NCBI RefSeq assembly: GCF_001522545.3
Contig: NC_031772.1
Span: 4,055,787-4,119,786 of the forward strand
DNA: 64,000 nucleotides
Direction: 5' to 3'
From: Parus major
Lineage: Eukaryota > Chordata > Aves > Passeriformes > Paridae
The notes beneath the pieces are model-generated. The model worked only from the letters and a program-made list of their open reading frames with translations, was not told where the DNA came from and did no database searches. The position numbers and the translations under genes were made by a program. This document shows, one piece after another, positions 49,401 through 63,000 of this stretch (the stretch's first letter is position 1; the number at the start of each line of letters is the position of its first letter).

Positions 49401-50999
49401 AAAATCAACCGACCTCAGCAGCTGCAGGTCACTCATCAGACCAAAATTTGGGCTGGCATTTATTGCACAGAAATACCCAAGCCCCTGCTGAAAACTCATG
49501 CAAAAGATCTCTCTTCACTTTATTATTATCAGGGAAGTCCCACATAATATTCTGAACTGAGTCCCACAAAAAAGGTGGAAAACAGATTTTTGTTGTTACT
49601 TAAAATATTCATTTTTACGAGTGAATTATATTTCATTGGTTTAAAAAACACATTGGTTCTACAAAAAAAAAAAAAGGACCTAAAACCAGTAAACCTGTAA
49701 AACAGAACATTGTTTAATACTCTTATTAACTGCAGTTTGCTTAATTGCAATATTTAAGTCACGAGCAGATCTAAAATTGTCAGATGCATTTAATTGAAAT
49801 ACTATCCCTAGAGCTAAACACCGAGTGCTTATAATAAGATACATGTTATTCATGATTAGCTAACTGCTCCCTTTCCATGGAAAATCCCACAGAAAAGGCA
49901 AGGGAAAGCGAGGGAACAAAACTGCAGTATGGGTTGGGGAGGAAAGGGGAGGTGTTTGCTTCAAAGAGGGTTTTGGTGGGTTTGGTTTGGGTTTTGTAAT
50001 TCTGCATTTAACCAAGTGACCTTTGCTCCTTTCTTTTCTCTAGTATCTTCAGAAGTTGTCTTCATGTAAAAAATGAAGGAACTTTTTCCTAATTCTTCTC
50101 ACTCTTCCTCCAAGTCCAAAAACCATAGGTACCTTCATCGCTACATCAACAAAATGCTGAGTCCAAATGAATTGTTACTTTGTTAAAAAAAAACAAAAAA
50201 CAAACTTAATTAAGAGCAAACAGTATTTACAAACTGGAAAACACCTACAGTACCTGCACATAGTTCAGACAGGAACCACTTTGATTTATTATGATGTTAA
50301 TTTGTAAGTGCAGCACACAACTAAAGAGCATAAGCACAGAAGTCAAAACTAAAATTCCCATTGCATGTGGAGATCAAAAAAAAACCTATATTCTGCAGGA
50401 GAAAAGGAAGGAAAGTAAGTGTATAAAAATAACAGGCATGTCAATAACTTTCTGCCTAACAAAAGAGTGTATCCTGATGGATACAACACCAAAAAGCTGC
50501 TGCTTAAAATAATGAAAACAATATGCTTACTACAAAGAAACAAACCCAAGCAGACATATAAACAAACAAAAAACCTTTTAATTCTCTGTATTTTTTCTCC
50601 TTGGTGGTCTGTAAGGAAAATCAGAACAGTAAAATTAATACATGCAGGATAAGATATGCAGCTGAAAAGCTGAACAACCCACTAATACACACTTGCTTAA
50701 TTTGACTTTTTGTTATTTGCTTTAAGATCTCTAGCACAAAGTTCTGCTCAACATATTCTTGCTAGCAACAATCTGCACCAGAATTAGTGTCTCTCAAGTA
50801 GCAAGTGTAGCATACACAACAATCTCAATGAGACAGGCAATTAACAACTGCTGCAAAAAATAATTATATATAAAGATGGTTTGAAAGACAATACTCTATC
50901 TAAAATGACCTCGCTGTATTCACAGCACTGATAAAACAGTTTTCCTTTAAAAAAATGCCGTTTTTTTTATTCATCAAAAGAGAAAAGCCCCAAGGTCAC
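46401..50999. other. Non-coding stretch, no gene seen
   Basis: Unique DNA with scattered short open frames (at most 113 codons at 48309-48650). It contains an A run at about 49663-49675 and a G-rich segment at 49929-49991. I found no CR1 tail, LTR, RNA or exon. CpGs are rare throughout. Confidence 0.6.
49929..49991 (+). other. G-rich segment (weak G-quadruplex candidate)
   Basis: Several runs of three to four G are separated by short T- or A-rich loops, for example GGGTTGGGGAGGAAAGGGG at 49931-49949, followed by GGGTTTTGGTGGGTTTGG. The loops are uneven, so folding is uncertain. Confidence 0.35.
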
Positions 51000-51260
51000 C
51001 TGTCAATAACAGAACAAACCCTCAGTAAATCACAGTGCTTCACAAATAAATTCCTCATCAGTAATTAAAACCAGGCCTCTCTGGCCCTGTGTTATCAGCT
51101 CATCAAATTCATTGCTCATCTAGAATAACAGATCCACATCTGCAGTCATTACAGCATGCCAGATAAATCAATCCTCTCAATGATGCTTTGAGCCATCTCT
51201 GCTCCCTTTTAACCAGCCCGATATTTATTTCCCCCTGACACTTCTGACATTCTATTTACT
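51000..51260. promoter_or_regulatory. Candidate conserved non-coding block
   Basis: CTGTCAATAA at 51000-51009 resembles the reverse PBX-MEIS site (one mismatch from CTGTCAATCA). It is followed by AGTAATTAAAA and several ATAAATCAATC-type cores in repeat-free DNA. No open frame is present. Regulatory reading is inferred. Confidence 0.22.
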
Positions 51261-54200
51261 GTAGGCAAATGGAACTCATACGGCACCTTGTAATGGCTTT
51301 ACCAAACCCCATTGTGGGGCATATCTTCCAAGACTGATGGGTGCAATAAACAAGGTTTTATGGTGTAAGTGTGAGCTTCCAACTTCTTTTTTTCCAGGAA
51401 TTTGACTTCTGCAGTGAAGATGGTTTATTACATTTGATTGCAGGTGGAAAAAGCTATATCCACTTTGAGACCTGTCAGCTAAAAGCAAGCAGAAAACTTT
51501 TGAAATAATATTATTTTTGTGATTTTATTTTCTCATTGATAACAATACAGAATAAACCATCTCCCTGTCAGGATGTGCAAAGCAAGGCCATAATTTATCA
51601 TTCCACCTCCTCCCTCCCACCAAACCAAACACAGGTCTCCTCTGTAAACTTCCAAAAGGTACAACAGCAATATATAATCACCACATACGTCCAAAGTCCA
51701 TCCCAAGCCCTCCCCAGCATTGTTGTTTACATTCAAATCTCAAGTACGTGTAGTTAAGTAGGTACACACATATTGACAGATGAGGTTAAAATGCTTTTGT
51801 GGCATCTGAGCCCAGCAAAAATGACAAATTTACTGCATAAACCAAAACTTTTCACTGGTGCCTTCTCCAGTAACAAGCATCAGACTGTTGGGTTCAAAAG
51901 GAGAACATAAATTGTTTCCTTGAGAATGAAACAAACAGCACAAGAATTACTTTTCAGCATAAATTCTGACTGTTTGTACACTATCACAGCTGCTCTATTT
52001 AAGGAAATTTGAGTGAAAAATCTGTTTAAACAAAAAGAAAAAGCATTCCTAGAATCGGAAAGTCTCCCAGAACGTAACATGTGTTAACAGCTCTGAGGAG
52101 TTCAGCAATTTCTAGAACTGCAGCAGATCCCCCTCCTCCGTGGGGGTGGTGTGCTTCCACGTACATATGGACATTCATCCAGGAGATGCCTAAAAGCATA
52201 TGCCACCCATCCAGGAGCCCTGTTTTATCCTAGCAATCCGGGGTTTCTCTGCTCCTGGGAATGATCCTGTGTATAATCTGACTAAAAGAGCAGATTTCTG
52301 CTGCAGGAGGGAGAGGCAGCCCAGCTTACCCCGAGCCAAGGCGCTGCACCTGGAGCCGGCCCTGGGAATGAGCAGGGCTCCACATCTCCTGCTCATTATG
52401 CACAGCTCAAAACTGACTTGCATTAAATTAATGTCACAGTGTTAGTGGATCCCTCCTTGAGCATATATTAGAATGTTATTTCTGCATGGCAGCGGTGCCT
52501 CGCTCACAGCAAGGTGAAAAGGCTGGGAAAAGCCCTTTTTTGGAACAAAAACAATGTCTGAGCCTATAGGAGGCTATGAATTCTCAGATCCTCCTTCCAA
52601 CACTGATTCAAAAATGACAGGATATAGTCTTTTCCTTAATGAAAAATCTATATTTATCACTCTATTGTTCTTGTGTACTGATCCTACTGCTCTCTGAGGC
52701 CAAAGTTTGAATATATTGGATTTTGAAATAATAGCCCAAGGCTCCAAGATGCTGGGTCATGATACATAAATGATGAGAGGGTTGTTCCCTATTTCTCTGC
52801 TTCTTACCACAAAAACAAAATACAAATTCCATGGTGAAGATCTTCAGAAGTGTACATTATCTGCAAAGTGCAAATTCTATGGGATATTCACAGAACTATA
52901 AATGATAAAATCAGACTATGCTGAGAAAGATTATCTGCCTGGTCTAGGAATAAACCAGTAATTTGCTGTTTAATATCATGAAGTAAAGCCCTATTTCTAT
53001 ATAACCACACATGTGACAAGCTCAACTCGTTTGGATTTTTCAATCTTAATTCCAATTGAGTTTGCATATAAATTTTTGGAAAGATAAATTAATTTAGGAC
53101 AAAGATCCAGAGACTGAATTTATCAATCTGTTATACTTCACACTTTGATTCTGAAGTGTATCAACGGTTGAAAAAGAAGCAACCCCCAAGCTCTAAACTG
53201 CTTGTACTAGGAGAATAAAGAGATAAAAAACCTCATTTTTTTTCCTATAGCAAAATTTAAGACTGATGTTATGATGAAAACATAAAGGGGAAAATCTGGA
53301 AAGTATTTTTCACCTTCATCCCACAATAAAACACAGTTACAATTACAGAGTTCTGTAAAGCTGCACCTTGTATGCTGCTGTAATTCCAGGCCATGGGGAA
53401 GAGCTGCTTCTCTGGATTTTGTTTCTCTGAAGTGTCCAACTTTCCTCTGACCTTGAGTGACTCTGGCTGAAGTTTTCCAAACCAACCACTGAAATACTCC
53501 TCTTGCCCCAGTAACCAAGAGAATCTCAGGAGGCCCTGGGGATATAGCTGCTCTTCGTGCTTTTTGTCAATTACCTGAAAATGAAGATCTGAGATTCATA
53601 AACTACTGGAGCAGTTTAACATCCAGTGCCCAGGGAGAATTAATACCTTGGGGAATTCCTGAGATTACCACAATGCTAAGTGCCACAGAAATGCAAACAC
53701 AACTTAGTTATGATTAATAAACGCTCTTTTTGAAAATTTAGTTCATGAGTTCTACACATGCAATATAAATAGAGTACATGTATAGAAAAATAAAATAAAA
53801 ATATAGTAATTTCTCATGCAAAAATCCATACTACGTCATTTTGTCCAGGCATAATACATTTCTGGGAATTTTTACCTGTTAAAAAGTGCTTTGATTTTTA
53901 GAATCAAATGCAACCTCAGGTCTGCAAATCCACAGCATCAAGTGAGAAGGATTCAAAGAAAACCAATCCAATTCCTCCATCCAGGTACAGACCTGTGTCC
54001 AACCAGGAATGGAACCAGCTCCTTCCTGACCAGCTGGGGAACCACAGAAATTATTCCCAGAGTCTTCTGGGGAAGCTGCTGAACTCAAAGGAGTTTCAGA
54101 ATGTATTTTTTTTTCATAGTACCTATACTCATGACTTACTCTCTCCAATTGTCTTCAGGAAAATAAGAAGAAATTTATTAAAAATGTGTTACAGGGAAAG

Positions 54201-57200
54201 GTTCTTTCCTTTAAAGTTTGTTTTTTGCCATATAAAAAGACTATTACATTTCTAAAAATTCATTTTTAACATCTGAAGTGGAATCAGAGCAACTTTCCAG
54301 CCCAAAAGAACTGCACTATGGAATTCATACCTTACTTTTCTAGATCATTACATATGTATTTCATATTATGCATTCACACACAGAGTGACTGTTTGGTTTG
54401 GGTTTTTTAATTATCTTTAATTGCTTACCCAAAGTGAATATATTATGCCATTAAATAAGAATTTTTCAGTGTTGGGAGGTTAAAAAAATATATAATCACA
54501 TGGTCAATGCTCCTGGATACCTTTGCTCTCATTTTTTCACTTTTCCCCTGACAGTTTCCAAGATGAAATGCCTCTTGAACCTACAGAGTCCCGTATCACT
54601 GTTTTCTGTCTGTCCCACAGACTATGCCAAACAATTCCCAACAATGCCTTCTTAGGAATCCTGCTGCTCCTTGCTAACTATTCAGACACACAATTTTACA
54701 AGCAGGCTGCCTGTACAGGTTCAGAGACACGAGTCTGAGCTCAAATGTGAAGAGACAAGATCCAGTTGTGACACATCTTACTGTTTTCTGAGTAAAAGGA
54801 ACTACATAAAGAGCCCTCAGGCAATGTGTTTATATTTGAATGGATACAGAATTGATGTGCCCCATCCCTGTTTCAGAGAGTTGAAGCTTAGCAGCCAAGT
54901 AAAGAGAAGACACGTGAACCAGCACGCTTCATAAACGGGGGTACAGTTTAGGCACCTTCACCACTCTCAAACTATTGCTCTGTCCACTGCCAAAATCACA
55001 CATTAACCTTCAGAGATATTAATAACAATACTAAATATCTCCTGCACATTCAGAAGGGTACCAACTGCAAAACTGGGCAAAGAATCCACTTAAAAAATAC
55101 AAGATGAACCCTTCCTCAGTCCTGCTCTCCATGATACATGGCTGACAAGGACTTGTCAACACCAGAGTCTGCAGGAATGAAAACAATTCATAGAGAAGAA
55201 TTAACTCAGGTGTCTGGAGAGCCCTGAAGTCCCTACTTCACCTTCTTATGCATCACTACTTATTTTAACGACCACTTATTTCTCCTGATTCTTAAAATAC
55301 GCAGAATATGATCAAGAGAGGTTACTCTGGCAGAATGGACGCTCCAAGGGTAATTTATGTACAGCCTCCACAGTTTAAAGGGGGATGTGCATCCTCCCAG
55401 TACTTCCAGTGTTTTTTCCACACACTTTCCCACAACACTTTCATGCAGCTGCAATTTGAAAACCATTGCATATTCCAGCTTGAACAACACTGAGTCATGG
55501 GCAGCTAACCACAGGCCCATGAAGAAAGATGACCTCTCTAACGTTTGTGAGTCATTAAATGTACAAGTTCAGCAATTTCTGAAATACCAAGATCAAAGAT
55601 TATAACTTTTAAGAAATAGCAGAGCTATGGGAATATATTAAATTGACCACACAAATATGCTCAGGGTGTCATTTCATGCTCATGCACTGTCAGGCTCTGA
55701 AAAAAGAGATGAAGCAGTGGGCACCCTACTGCAATGGAAAGCAGAGACTATTGTTTTCTGTTTATCACACTGGAGTTTCAACCACATGAGTGAAGAAAGA
55801 TCTTCACATTGTTCTTGGGAAGTCATGGAAACCTGTCCAACACAGCTTCGTTCCATATTACCCAAAATTTCAGAAACTGTGCATCATATAATGTACACTG
55901 ATGTCTGGATCCTTGAATGTTTCTGTCCTACTCTTTCTTAATATTTGCCAAAACCTCAGCCCAAAGACCGCCTTATGTGTTTCTACAGAAATATTCAATT
56001 ACCCCAACCCATAATAAGACCATAGAAAGGAATTAATTTGGATTTCTAGACTAAATTAAGTTGAAATTAGCAGACAAATCAATAACTACGACCACTCCTC
56101 TGTAAGAACTCTCATTGCTCTTAATTGTTACAGCTGGCCTAGACCTTATCACTGATACAGGATTTGCTGCAAGATCATGCTAGAGGAAGGACTTAACAGT
56201 TTAGTGTTCTGTGCAATAATTATTTTAATATGTACCTTGATTAATATTGCAATAGTCTTTGCCTTGAATGATTGTAAGAGAAAGAAAAATCAAAACAAAA
56301 GAGGAAAGAAAATAGTAGGTATTAACTTTCCTGCTGTTTACTTGGGTATAATCCTTTCCTTCACAAAGTACAAGACCATTAAGCATGAGAGTAATTCAAA
56401 CACTCATCTCCACTTCTCTCACCATGCCCTGCATAAGCAGTAATCAGAAAGGTCAAGATTGGTCTGAAGTCTCTCACATTTAAAAGACTTAACAATTTGA
56501 CCATGTTAAGAAAGGCTGCTGGATGTTTTAGCAACCACCATTTATGTCAGCACAGAGAAATGGTCACTCTAGGTAAGACCAGAACTCCAACCACCAAGAG
56601 GAAGAACTCACGGGAGTAAAGTTAAATGACTCAACACTTTCTGAACACCAAGAAAAATAACGAGATGGCTTCACCACTGTACCTATTAATTGGGAAGTCT
56701 TAGAAGAATTCTTTCCTGTTCAACTTGCAAGACCAACTTAATTCATAAAACAACTTGCTATCTACCATCTGTTGTCACATATCATTACTCAGTGCAAACT
56801 GCCCAGTGGAGAGATAAGAAAAACATCTGAATGAGCAGCTGGGTAAGATAAAGCCCTGAGCATGTGCAGACACAGAAAAGAAAAGGATATCCAAGTCCTT
56901 ACTGCAGATTACCTTCAGCCAATCTGCCTGTGTTTGAGAGTCAGCAGGCTACAGATTAAAAGAGTTTCTAGATTCCTTGTTGATTCTAAAACCATCTACA
57001 AATGGTCTCTCAGCAGGTGCCCATCTCAGGAATCCTGACCTCAGTACCACTGTCCTACAGACTAAAACACCTTGGCCAAAAGCCATCAGGCTTAGGAAAT
57101 TCAACCACACAAAGAATGGCAGCTGGATGCTGTCCAGCACGCTCTCCATTGACTTATCAAACACTATCAAGCCTAAGCACAAAGCCTCTATTTCTATCTC

Positions 57201-57342
57201 TTCTTGTGGTGTCTGGATCCAGCCAATCAAAAAGACACAGAGGAAAGTAGTCTAGGATTGTTCATTCCTTAATTATCATTGAACCCCTACCCAAAGGGGT
57301 ACCAAAAGAGAACAGCTTTGCTCAAAGCCCTCACTGCAATTT
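51261..57342. other. Non-coding stretch, no gene seen
   Basis: Mostly unique AT-rich DNA. A small segment at 52130-52350 keeps about seven CpGs and is GC-richer, with overlapping 77- and 81-codon frames on opposite strands. Between 53.9 and 57.3 kb, open frames of up to 118 codons show no domain. I saw no viral internal genes next to the LTR that starts at 57349, so that LTR is solo. Confidence 0.6.
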
Positions 57343-57348
57343 AAATCC
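57343..57348. repeat. Target-site duplication, left copy (AAATCC)
   Basis: These six bases directly precede the LTR's TG start and are repeated exactly at 57958-57963 after its CA end. Confidence 0.85.
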
Positions 57349-57957
57349 TGTTGTGGCATGTGTTTAATTTAGTAGTTTGTTAATTTACAGCTGTACAGTT
57401 TGTTCCTGTTACCCCAGAGTTGGTTTGCCCCCAAACTGTATCCTCCCCTACACTGCCCCTATTGTCACCCAACCCCTCATTCCCAAACCTTCCCTGCCTG
57501 TCACTGCAGCCCTGCCCCTTCTTCCAGACCCTTCCCTGTCCATCCCATTGGGCCAATCCCTGATTGCCCCACCCCTCTGTCAATCCCTGACCCTCAGTGC
57601 CCCATTGGCCCATGTGACCTGTTTTCTCCTCCCCCCTTCCCTTATTGGTCCCTGGGTTATAAACCCTGCCTCATGCTCCACCCCCTGTGGGTTAAAAATT
57701 TGTACCCACCCCCTGAAACCTCCCTGTATTTAATCCCGAGCAGAGAGGCCCTGGGGCTCTTTGTCCCTGACCCCTATGGATAAAAAATGTGTCCTGGAAC
57801 CCAAACAGTGCCTCCTCCTCGTCCTTTGCCCCTTCCCTGCGCTGACAGCTTAACGTGCTGTAGGGCAGCAGCTCTAAGGTTCAGTCCTGCTGCTCAGTTC
57901 AGGAGCTGTTCCCACCCTTGGTGTGGTGAGCAGGCCTGGGACTCCGGCACCGCGTCA
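57349..57957 (+). mobile_element. Solo LTR of an endogenous retrovirus
   Basis: A 609-bp element begins TGTTGTGG and ends CGCGTCA, flanked by a perfect 6-bp duplication AAATCC. Inside, in promoter order, are CCAAT-type boxes (ATTGG at 57547, CCAAT at 57553, ATTGG at 57604 and 57644), a TTATAAA TATA box at 57657-57663, and an ATAAAA polyadenylation-like signal at 57780-57785. The body is unusually C-rich on the plus strand, which leaves 118- and 127-codon frames open by composition. No gag, pol or env remnant and no second LTR lie nearby, so it arose by LTR-LTR recombination. A 6-bp duplication is typical of class II (ERVK/beta-like) elements in birds; I cannot name the subfamily. Confidence 0.88.
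57540..57790 (+). promoter_or_regulatory. LTR promoter and polyadenylation region
   Basis: This part of the solo LTR holds the CCAAT/ATTGG boxes, the TTATAAA box at 57657-57663, a second TGTATTTAA TATA-like site near 57725, and the ATAAAA signal at 57780. The arrangement is that of a U3 promoter followed by R. Whether it is active in this genome cannot be told from sequence. Confidence 0.5.
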
Positions 57958-57963
57958 AAATCC
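57958..57963. repeat. Target-site duplication, right copy (AAATCC)
   Basis: Exact copy of 57343-57348 immediately after the LTR's terminal CA. The perfect match argues that the insertion is not among the oldest repeats in the window. Confidence 0.85.
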
Positions 57964-59737
57964 CTAATGGGTCCCAGAACCTTTTAATACAATTAGGAAT
58001 CCCATGTCCTTCTTCAGTCTCCTATAACTCTGCTAAAATACATTTAGACCTTATGTATTACTTACACAAATATTCGGGCACGAAGACTTGGTGCAAATCC
58101 TCTTCAACAAGGTGGTCTCAACTTTCCTTTTGAGAAGAATTTGAGGGGATAATGACGAGTATACAAAGACAGATGTGAACTGATTTAAATCAATCCTATT
58201 GCTGGAAGGTACAGAAAGAAGTGAAGCCTCCCCATCCATGAAGTGTTTATGAAAACATTCCACCAGCAATTTACGTCTGTGTCAGACAAATGGAAGCAGT
58301 GTCAGAACTTGCATTCTTTATGCTAAACCATCCAAAAACAACACAGAAAAGCTAGGTTATCTGCCCCAGTCAGCATTTTAATTTTTTTAAATTCATTTGT
58401 GTGAGGTTTTTCATCCTTCTTAAATCCCTGTGACATACGCCTAAGCACTTACAAAGAGATTATTTTAACATCCTTGGTTTTGGCTTCTCTGGGGGAGGGG
58501 TACCTACCTTGGTAAAAGTGTTTCACACCTTCCTGGGGAAGTTATGCTCCTCAGATTGTATCAACAAACCTGTGACAGACACGGGGGCACAAGAATGACC
58601 CACAGGCAGGGAACTGAAGAACAAGGCAGATGTTGGAAGATGTCTTGGGGAACATGGAAGGTACTGGTTACCTACATACAGCATCCTATGAATCCATACG
58701 CTGTCATGCATGAATACTTTAATACGTTTATAAAGGAATTCATACATTCTCATAGAGGAATACCTGAAATTTCAGTTAAATCTCTAGAATATTCTTATTT
58801 TATTGGTTAGCCGCACTTTAATCATGTATAGAAAGTACAGTAATAATTGAGTAAAGAGAAAACAAGAAAAAACACATTACCAAGCTCTCAGGGCTATCAC
58901 CTGGTATGAGTTGGTTTCTTCACCTCATACACACTGATAGTTTGGGCCCAATGTGGGAATGGGCCTTAAGCAGGAGGATCTGCTTATAAAGGCATAACTT
59001 GCAAACACCAGAATTAATAGGAAAAATAAACTGAGCAAGCTGGGCTGTAAACTCTTGAAGAAATCAAGGCATGATTATTTCATATAAATATCCTTAAAAT
59101 ATACATTTATGATAGCTTAAATATCTAAATTTAAAGGATTTTACTTAAAGGGAAACTCCATAAACAAGACACAGGACACTGAAGAGATGAGCACCCTCTT
59201 CACTTGGACACTTGCACTTCTATATTAAAATGCAAAGCTTTAAGTTTCTTTAACCAGTTTCTTTTAAGTATTCAAAAAAGAGAGACTGAGGTATGTGAAG
59301 TATTTAACAGGCTCAGGACATCTACCAGTACAAGGACAAGCACTCTGATAAAAAACAAACTACAAATAAACATATTCTGTCTTTCAAACCATTCTATTAC
59401 TAAAGCCAAATGCAGAGACAGTTGCACTCATTGTTTATGAGAACCAGAAGAGAAAGTACTAAGTTAATAACAATAATAATATAGAATTGAAAGTTAATAT
59501 GGAAAATTATGGGCAAAGATCAGACAGAAATCCTCTTAGGAAAAACAGCAATAGAACAGGGCTAGAAATAGCACAGCAAGCCCTTTATTATTGCTTTTTG
59601 AACACATACACAAATTTATCTTGTACTGCTATAGTACTTTCAGCAGTTTCATTGTCAGGTCCCATTTTCTGCTTCCTCCGTTCTCCCCTTCTCCTGATTC
59701 AAAACCATCCCTTTAACACATCATTCCTAATTAGATG
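57964..59737. other. Non-coding stretch, no gene seen
   Basis: AT-rich unique DNA right of the LTR. Short open frames of at most 88 codons only. No repeat or RNA was recognised. Confidence 0.65.
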
Positions 59738-60065
59738 ATTAGTGCTTGGAAGGGCAGGAGATAAGTCATTTGCATAATTTAATCATAAAAAGAAGTTAAA
59801 GATACAGATTTTGCTGTTCGTTTGTACAATTATCTTCACCAGCCTGGGGGGCTGAGATATTAATGTGATTAAACAGTATTTCTGCAAACAGGCAACTGTG
59901 TGTCCTCTATTAAAGCAGAGCTGGAGGCAAATGAAAAATTAATTTTAGAAGACAATCAATTTTATTCTACATGACTGTAATAAATAACAGCCCATCTGCA
60001 GACAAGTCATTAGGCCCTGGGAGGCTACACGTGTCACAAAGTCTAAATGACACACAAGGCCGAAT
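59738..60065. promoter_or_regulatory. Candidate enhancer with POU octamer and homeodomain sites
   Basis: ATTTGCAT at 59768-59775 is a perfect octamer (POU) site running directly into AATTTAATCA. Within 250 bp there are also GATATTAATGTGATTAAAC (about 59854-59872), AAATTAATTTTAG and TGTAATAAATAAC, with CpGs kept at about 59819, 60030 and 60061. There is no repeat and no meaningful open frame. This is the AT-rich block with the densest homeodomain motifs in the window. The enhancer role is inferred. Confidence 0.3.
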
Positions 60066-63000
60066 TTTCTACCAAAACCAGAGTCATAAATAGCCCACCA
60101 ATGGCCATTCCCCTTCAGAGATGCACAGGATCTCCCAGAAAAGCCAGGTGCACCTGTGAATTACTAATCACCAACCACCATTTGGGCTTGTACAGCATTC
60201 ACACAAATACAGGGGCTTGGTGCTTTGCCCTTCATGATGTTTTCAGTCTTTCCTGAATTCTGAAAGAATAAATCAAGATTTGGCTAAATAGACAGGATGC
60301 TCCCTATGATGCCATAACCTTCGTAAAATCTATGTGCTAATTAAATACATAATAATTAACAGTTTACTACTTTTTAAACTGTTAAGGTCCATGAAATTAT
60401 TTTTCACTATTCCATACATGCAGTCACCTCCACTTAGAATATTAAAATCCACACCCCAATTAAAAATAACCTAGTCTCAAATACATGAAATATTATGCTC
60501 CAAGTAAGGATTTCTGAATATCAGCAACGTACAATATATGCACAGCAACAAGTTTCCAGTATTCCCTATACTAAAATGGTTTGCATTTATCACCACTGGT
60601 AAACAATGGAAAAATATTCCTATTCACCCTGTAATCCCTGATTCTTGACAAGGGTTTACCAGGTAATGCAAATAAACATCTCTTGACTCTCAATACTCCT
60701 GGCCCATGTAGTGCCTTCCATCACAGAAATGCAGATACACAGATCTTCACTGGAAAGGTTTGGGAATCTACTATGCACTTTCTCTATAAAAATACGTGGA
60801 CTTAATTAATAAAAATCTATCCAAACATGAGATTCACTAAATACACAGGGGATACAACTGATGTCTCAAGGATTGTTTCATTATTGCACTTGCAAATTTG
60901 CATTAAATGTTTCCTGATGTGGCCCTCAAATTAAACTTACATATTAATTCATGGCTATGCATGGAGGTTTGGATGCTTTCTATGCTACTGATCCAAAAAT
61001 CAGTGAAAACACTTGGAAGAGTGGTTCTATAATGGTTCCACTGCAGGATTTCACCTGCAGTGAGTCAAAAAGACAAAGCAAAGCAATCTCCTCGTCCATG
61101 AGAGATCCAAAGCCTTTGTGTTTATTCAGTCTCCTCTGCAGTCCTACACAGAAAGCACTGGCTGGGCCAGGACATTATGAAAAACCAACAGTAAAAGAAA
61201 GGAACTTTCAAATTTTGCCCACAATCATAAAACCAAACTAAGCAATCAACCTAAACACTTTAGCAAAAATACTCTATGCTCATCTACTGTGTGTAAACTT
61301 GTTTACTTTCACTCAAATTCTCATAGCACTAGATACTACAGGGGATTATTCTGGAAACAGAAGAGCGAACAGCAGCATCAAAAAAATCCAAACAAACACC
61401 AATGGTCAAGAAAATCTTTAACTTCTTGAGCTTAAAAGACTTCTAAAGTTTTTAAGACAACTCAGTAGCCAACACAGCAATGAAACCTGCGAGTGGTGTC
61501 TGCTGCTTGTGCATTGAATTATTGCATTGTTTTTGTGAATGACAGGTCAATCTAGATGAGGAAGAAAGATGAAGCTGTGTGGCCTCAAGAACCTGAAGAT
61601 GTCAAAGAGAAATTCTGTGACAGCCAAGGATGGGGGAAAATGATTCCCACAGAACAGGCATGTTCAGACCCTAATATAACACACTACTTAAACGAAATGC
61701 AGACCTGGTAGAATAATCCCCTTACACAGCTGGCTTACATGTGAGACTAAGCAGCAGAGATGCTCATCCCAGCCAGGCATTTAATTTGTTAATAGCTAAA
61801 TTCATAAAAAAACAACAAAAATAAGGCATTTATACTATCAGAAACATCACGTGAATGAATAAAAAGTTCTCATTAAGAGTTTCTATCCAGATCAGAATAT
61901 ACCAGTGTTAATAACTCACTTAACTGACCTTCCCTCAGTGAACACAAGTCCTTAAACACTGCTTTAAAAGTCTAATGCCATAATCTGAACTATTCTATTG
62001 CACTCTCTGCATTACTCAAGAAAGATGATTAAAATTAATGTCTCACAGGTATTTTTTGTTTTGCTTCCACACTAGCTTGAATAGAGATTCTTTCCTTTAA
62101 GAATGAATAACTAAGATGAAGCAGTTTATTACAGGGCTCTGATTGTGGGGTGGGAGAGGGACATGCAAACTAAATTTTGAAGAAAGCATATCAAAAAAGG
62201 GCAGGGTAAGTGGATGACCAGAAACCCTCTAGTTAGTTAACCCTCATGTAAACATGCAAGAGAAAAGTCATTCATGAAATTTCAAGACAGAAACGTTTGT
62301 AAGCTCCAGCAAGAAGAGATTTGTTTGAACCATAAGTCAGTTGTGTAGCCAGTAAAGCAATTCATAAAACCAGAGCAGAAAGAAGTGACGGTGATGCTGG
62401 TTCTGAGACAAGAGATGTCAGCTCATACAACAGCAGGATCAATTAATGCTCTCCAGCACTGCTGACCACGAGAACAAGTGAGGTTTGTAGTGTGTCACAG
62501 CAACAATTCTGGCCAAACCCTTGCTGAGGGCTCCTGCAAGAGGCACTGTGGCTGTTGGGAGCAGCACATCAGCACCCAGCACACACCTGGAATGCAGCAC
62601 AGGAGCAGAAGGTGCAGACAGCCTGTACTGAGCTCTCTGCAAACAGTCAGCCAGCCTGGGAGAACATAAAAATCATTTTGTAATGGCAGGATGGCTCAAC
62701 TCAAGGGATTTTGGTAAGTCACCTATTAGATACGTGAATTGTCTTATCAAAATACCCAACAAATAAAGCCTTACAAGCCAAAAGACTCCCCAAACCTCCA
62801 AATACATCTTTCAGCAACAAGCTCGTACAACAGAGGGAACAGAACACCGAGTTCATTACCCTGGGTCCTGTTTCAGTATCCATATTCTGCTCCTGTCTAC
62901 CTGCCAGTATTCTACCACCTTGCTCTGCTCTGGATTTTTATTGTTGGTTTTGGGAGTTTTTGTGTGTTTGGGAAGGGGGTTTCAGTTTTTCTTGTTTAGA

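Noticed and set aside
57377..57783. 118- and 127-codon proline-rich frames
   Set aside because: They lie wholly inside the solo LTR and are open because its plus strand is C-rich. They encode no viral or host protein.
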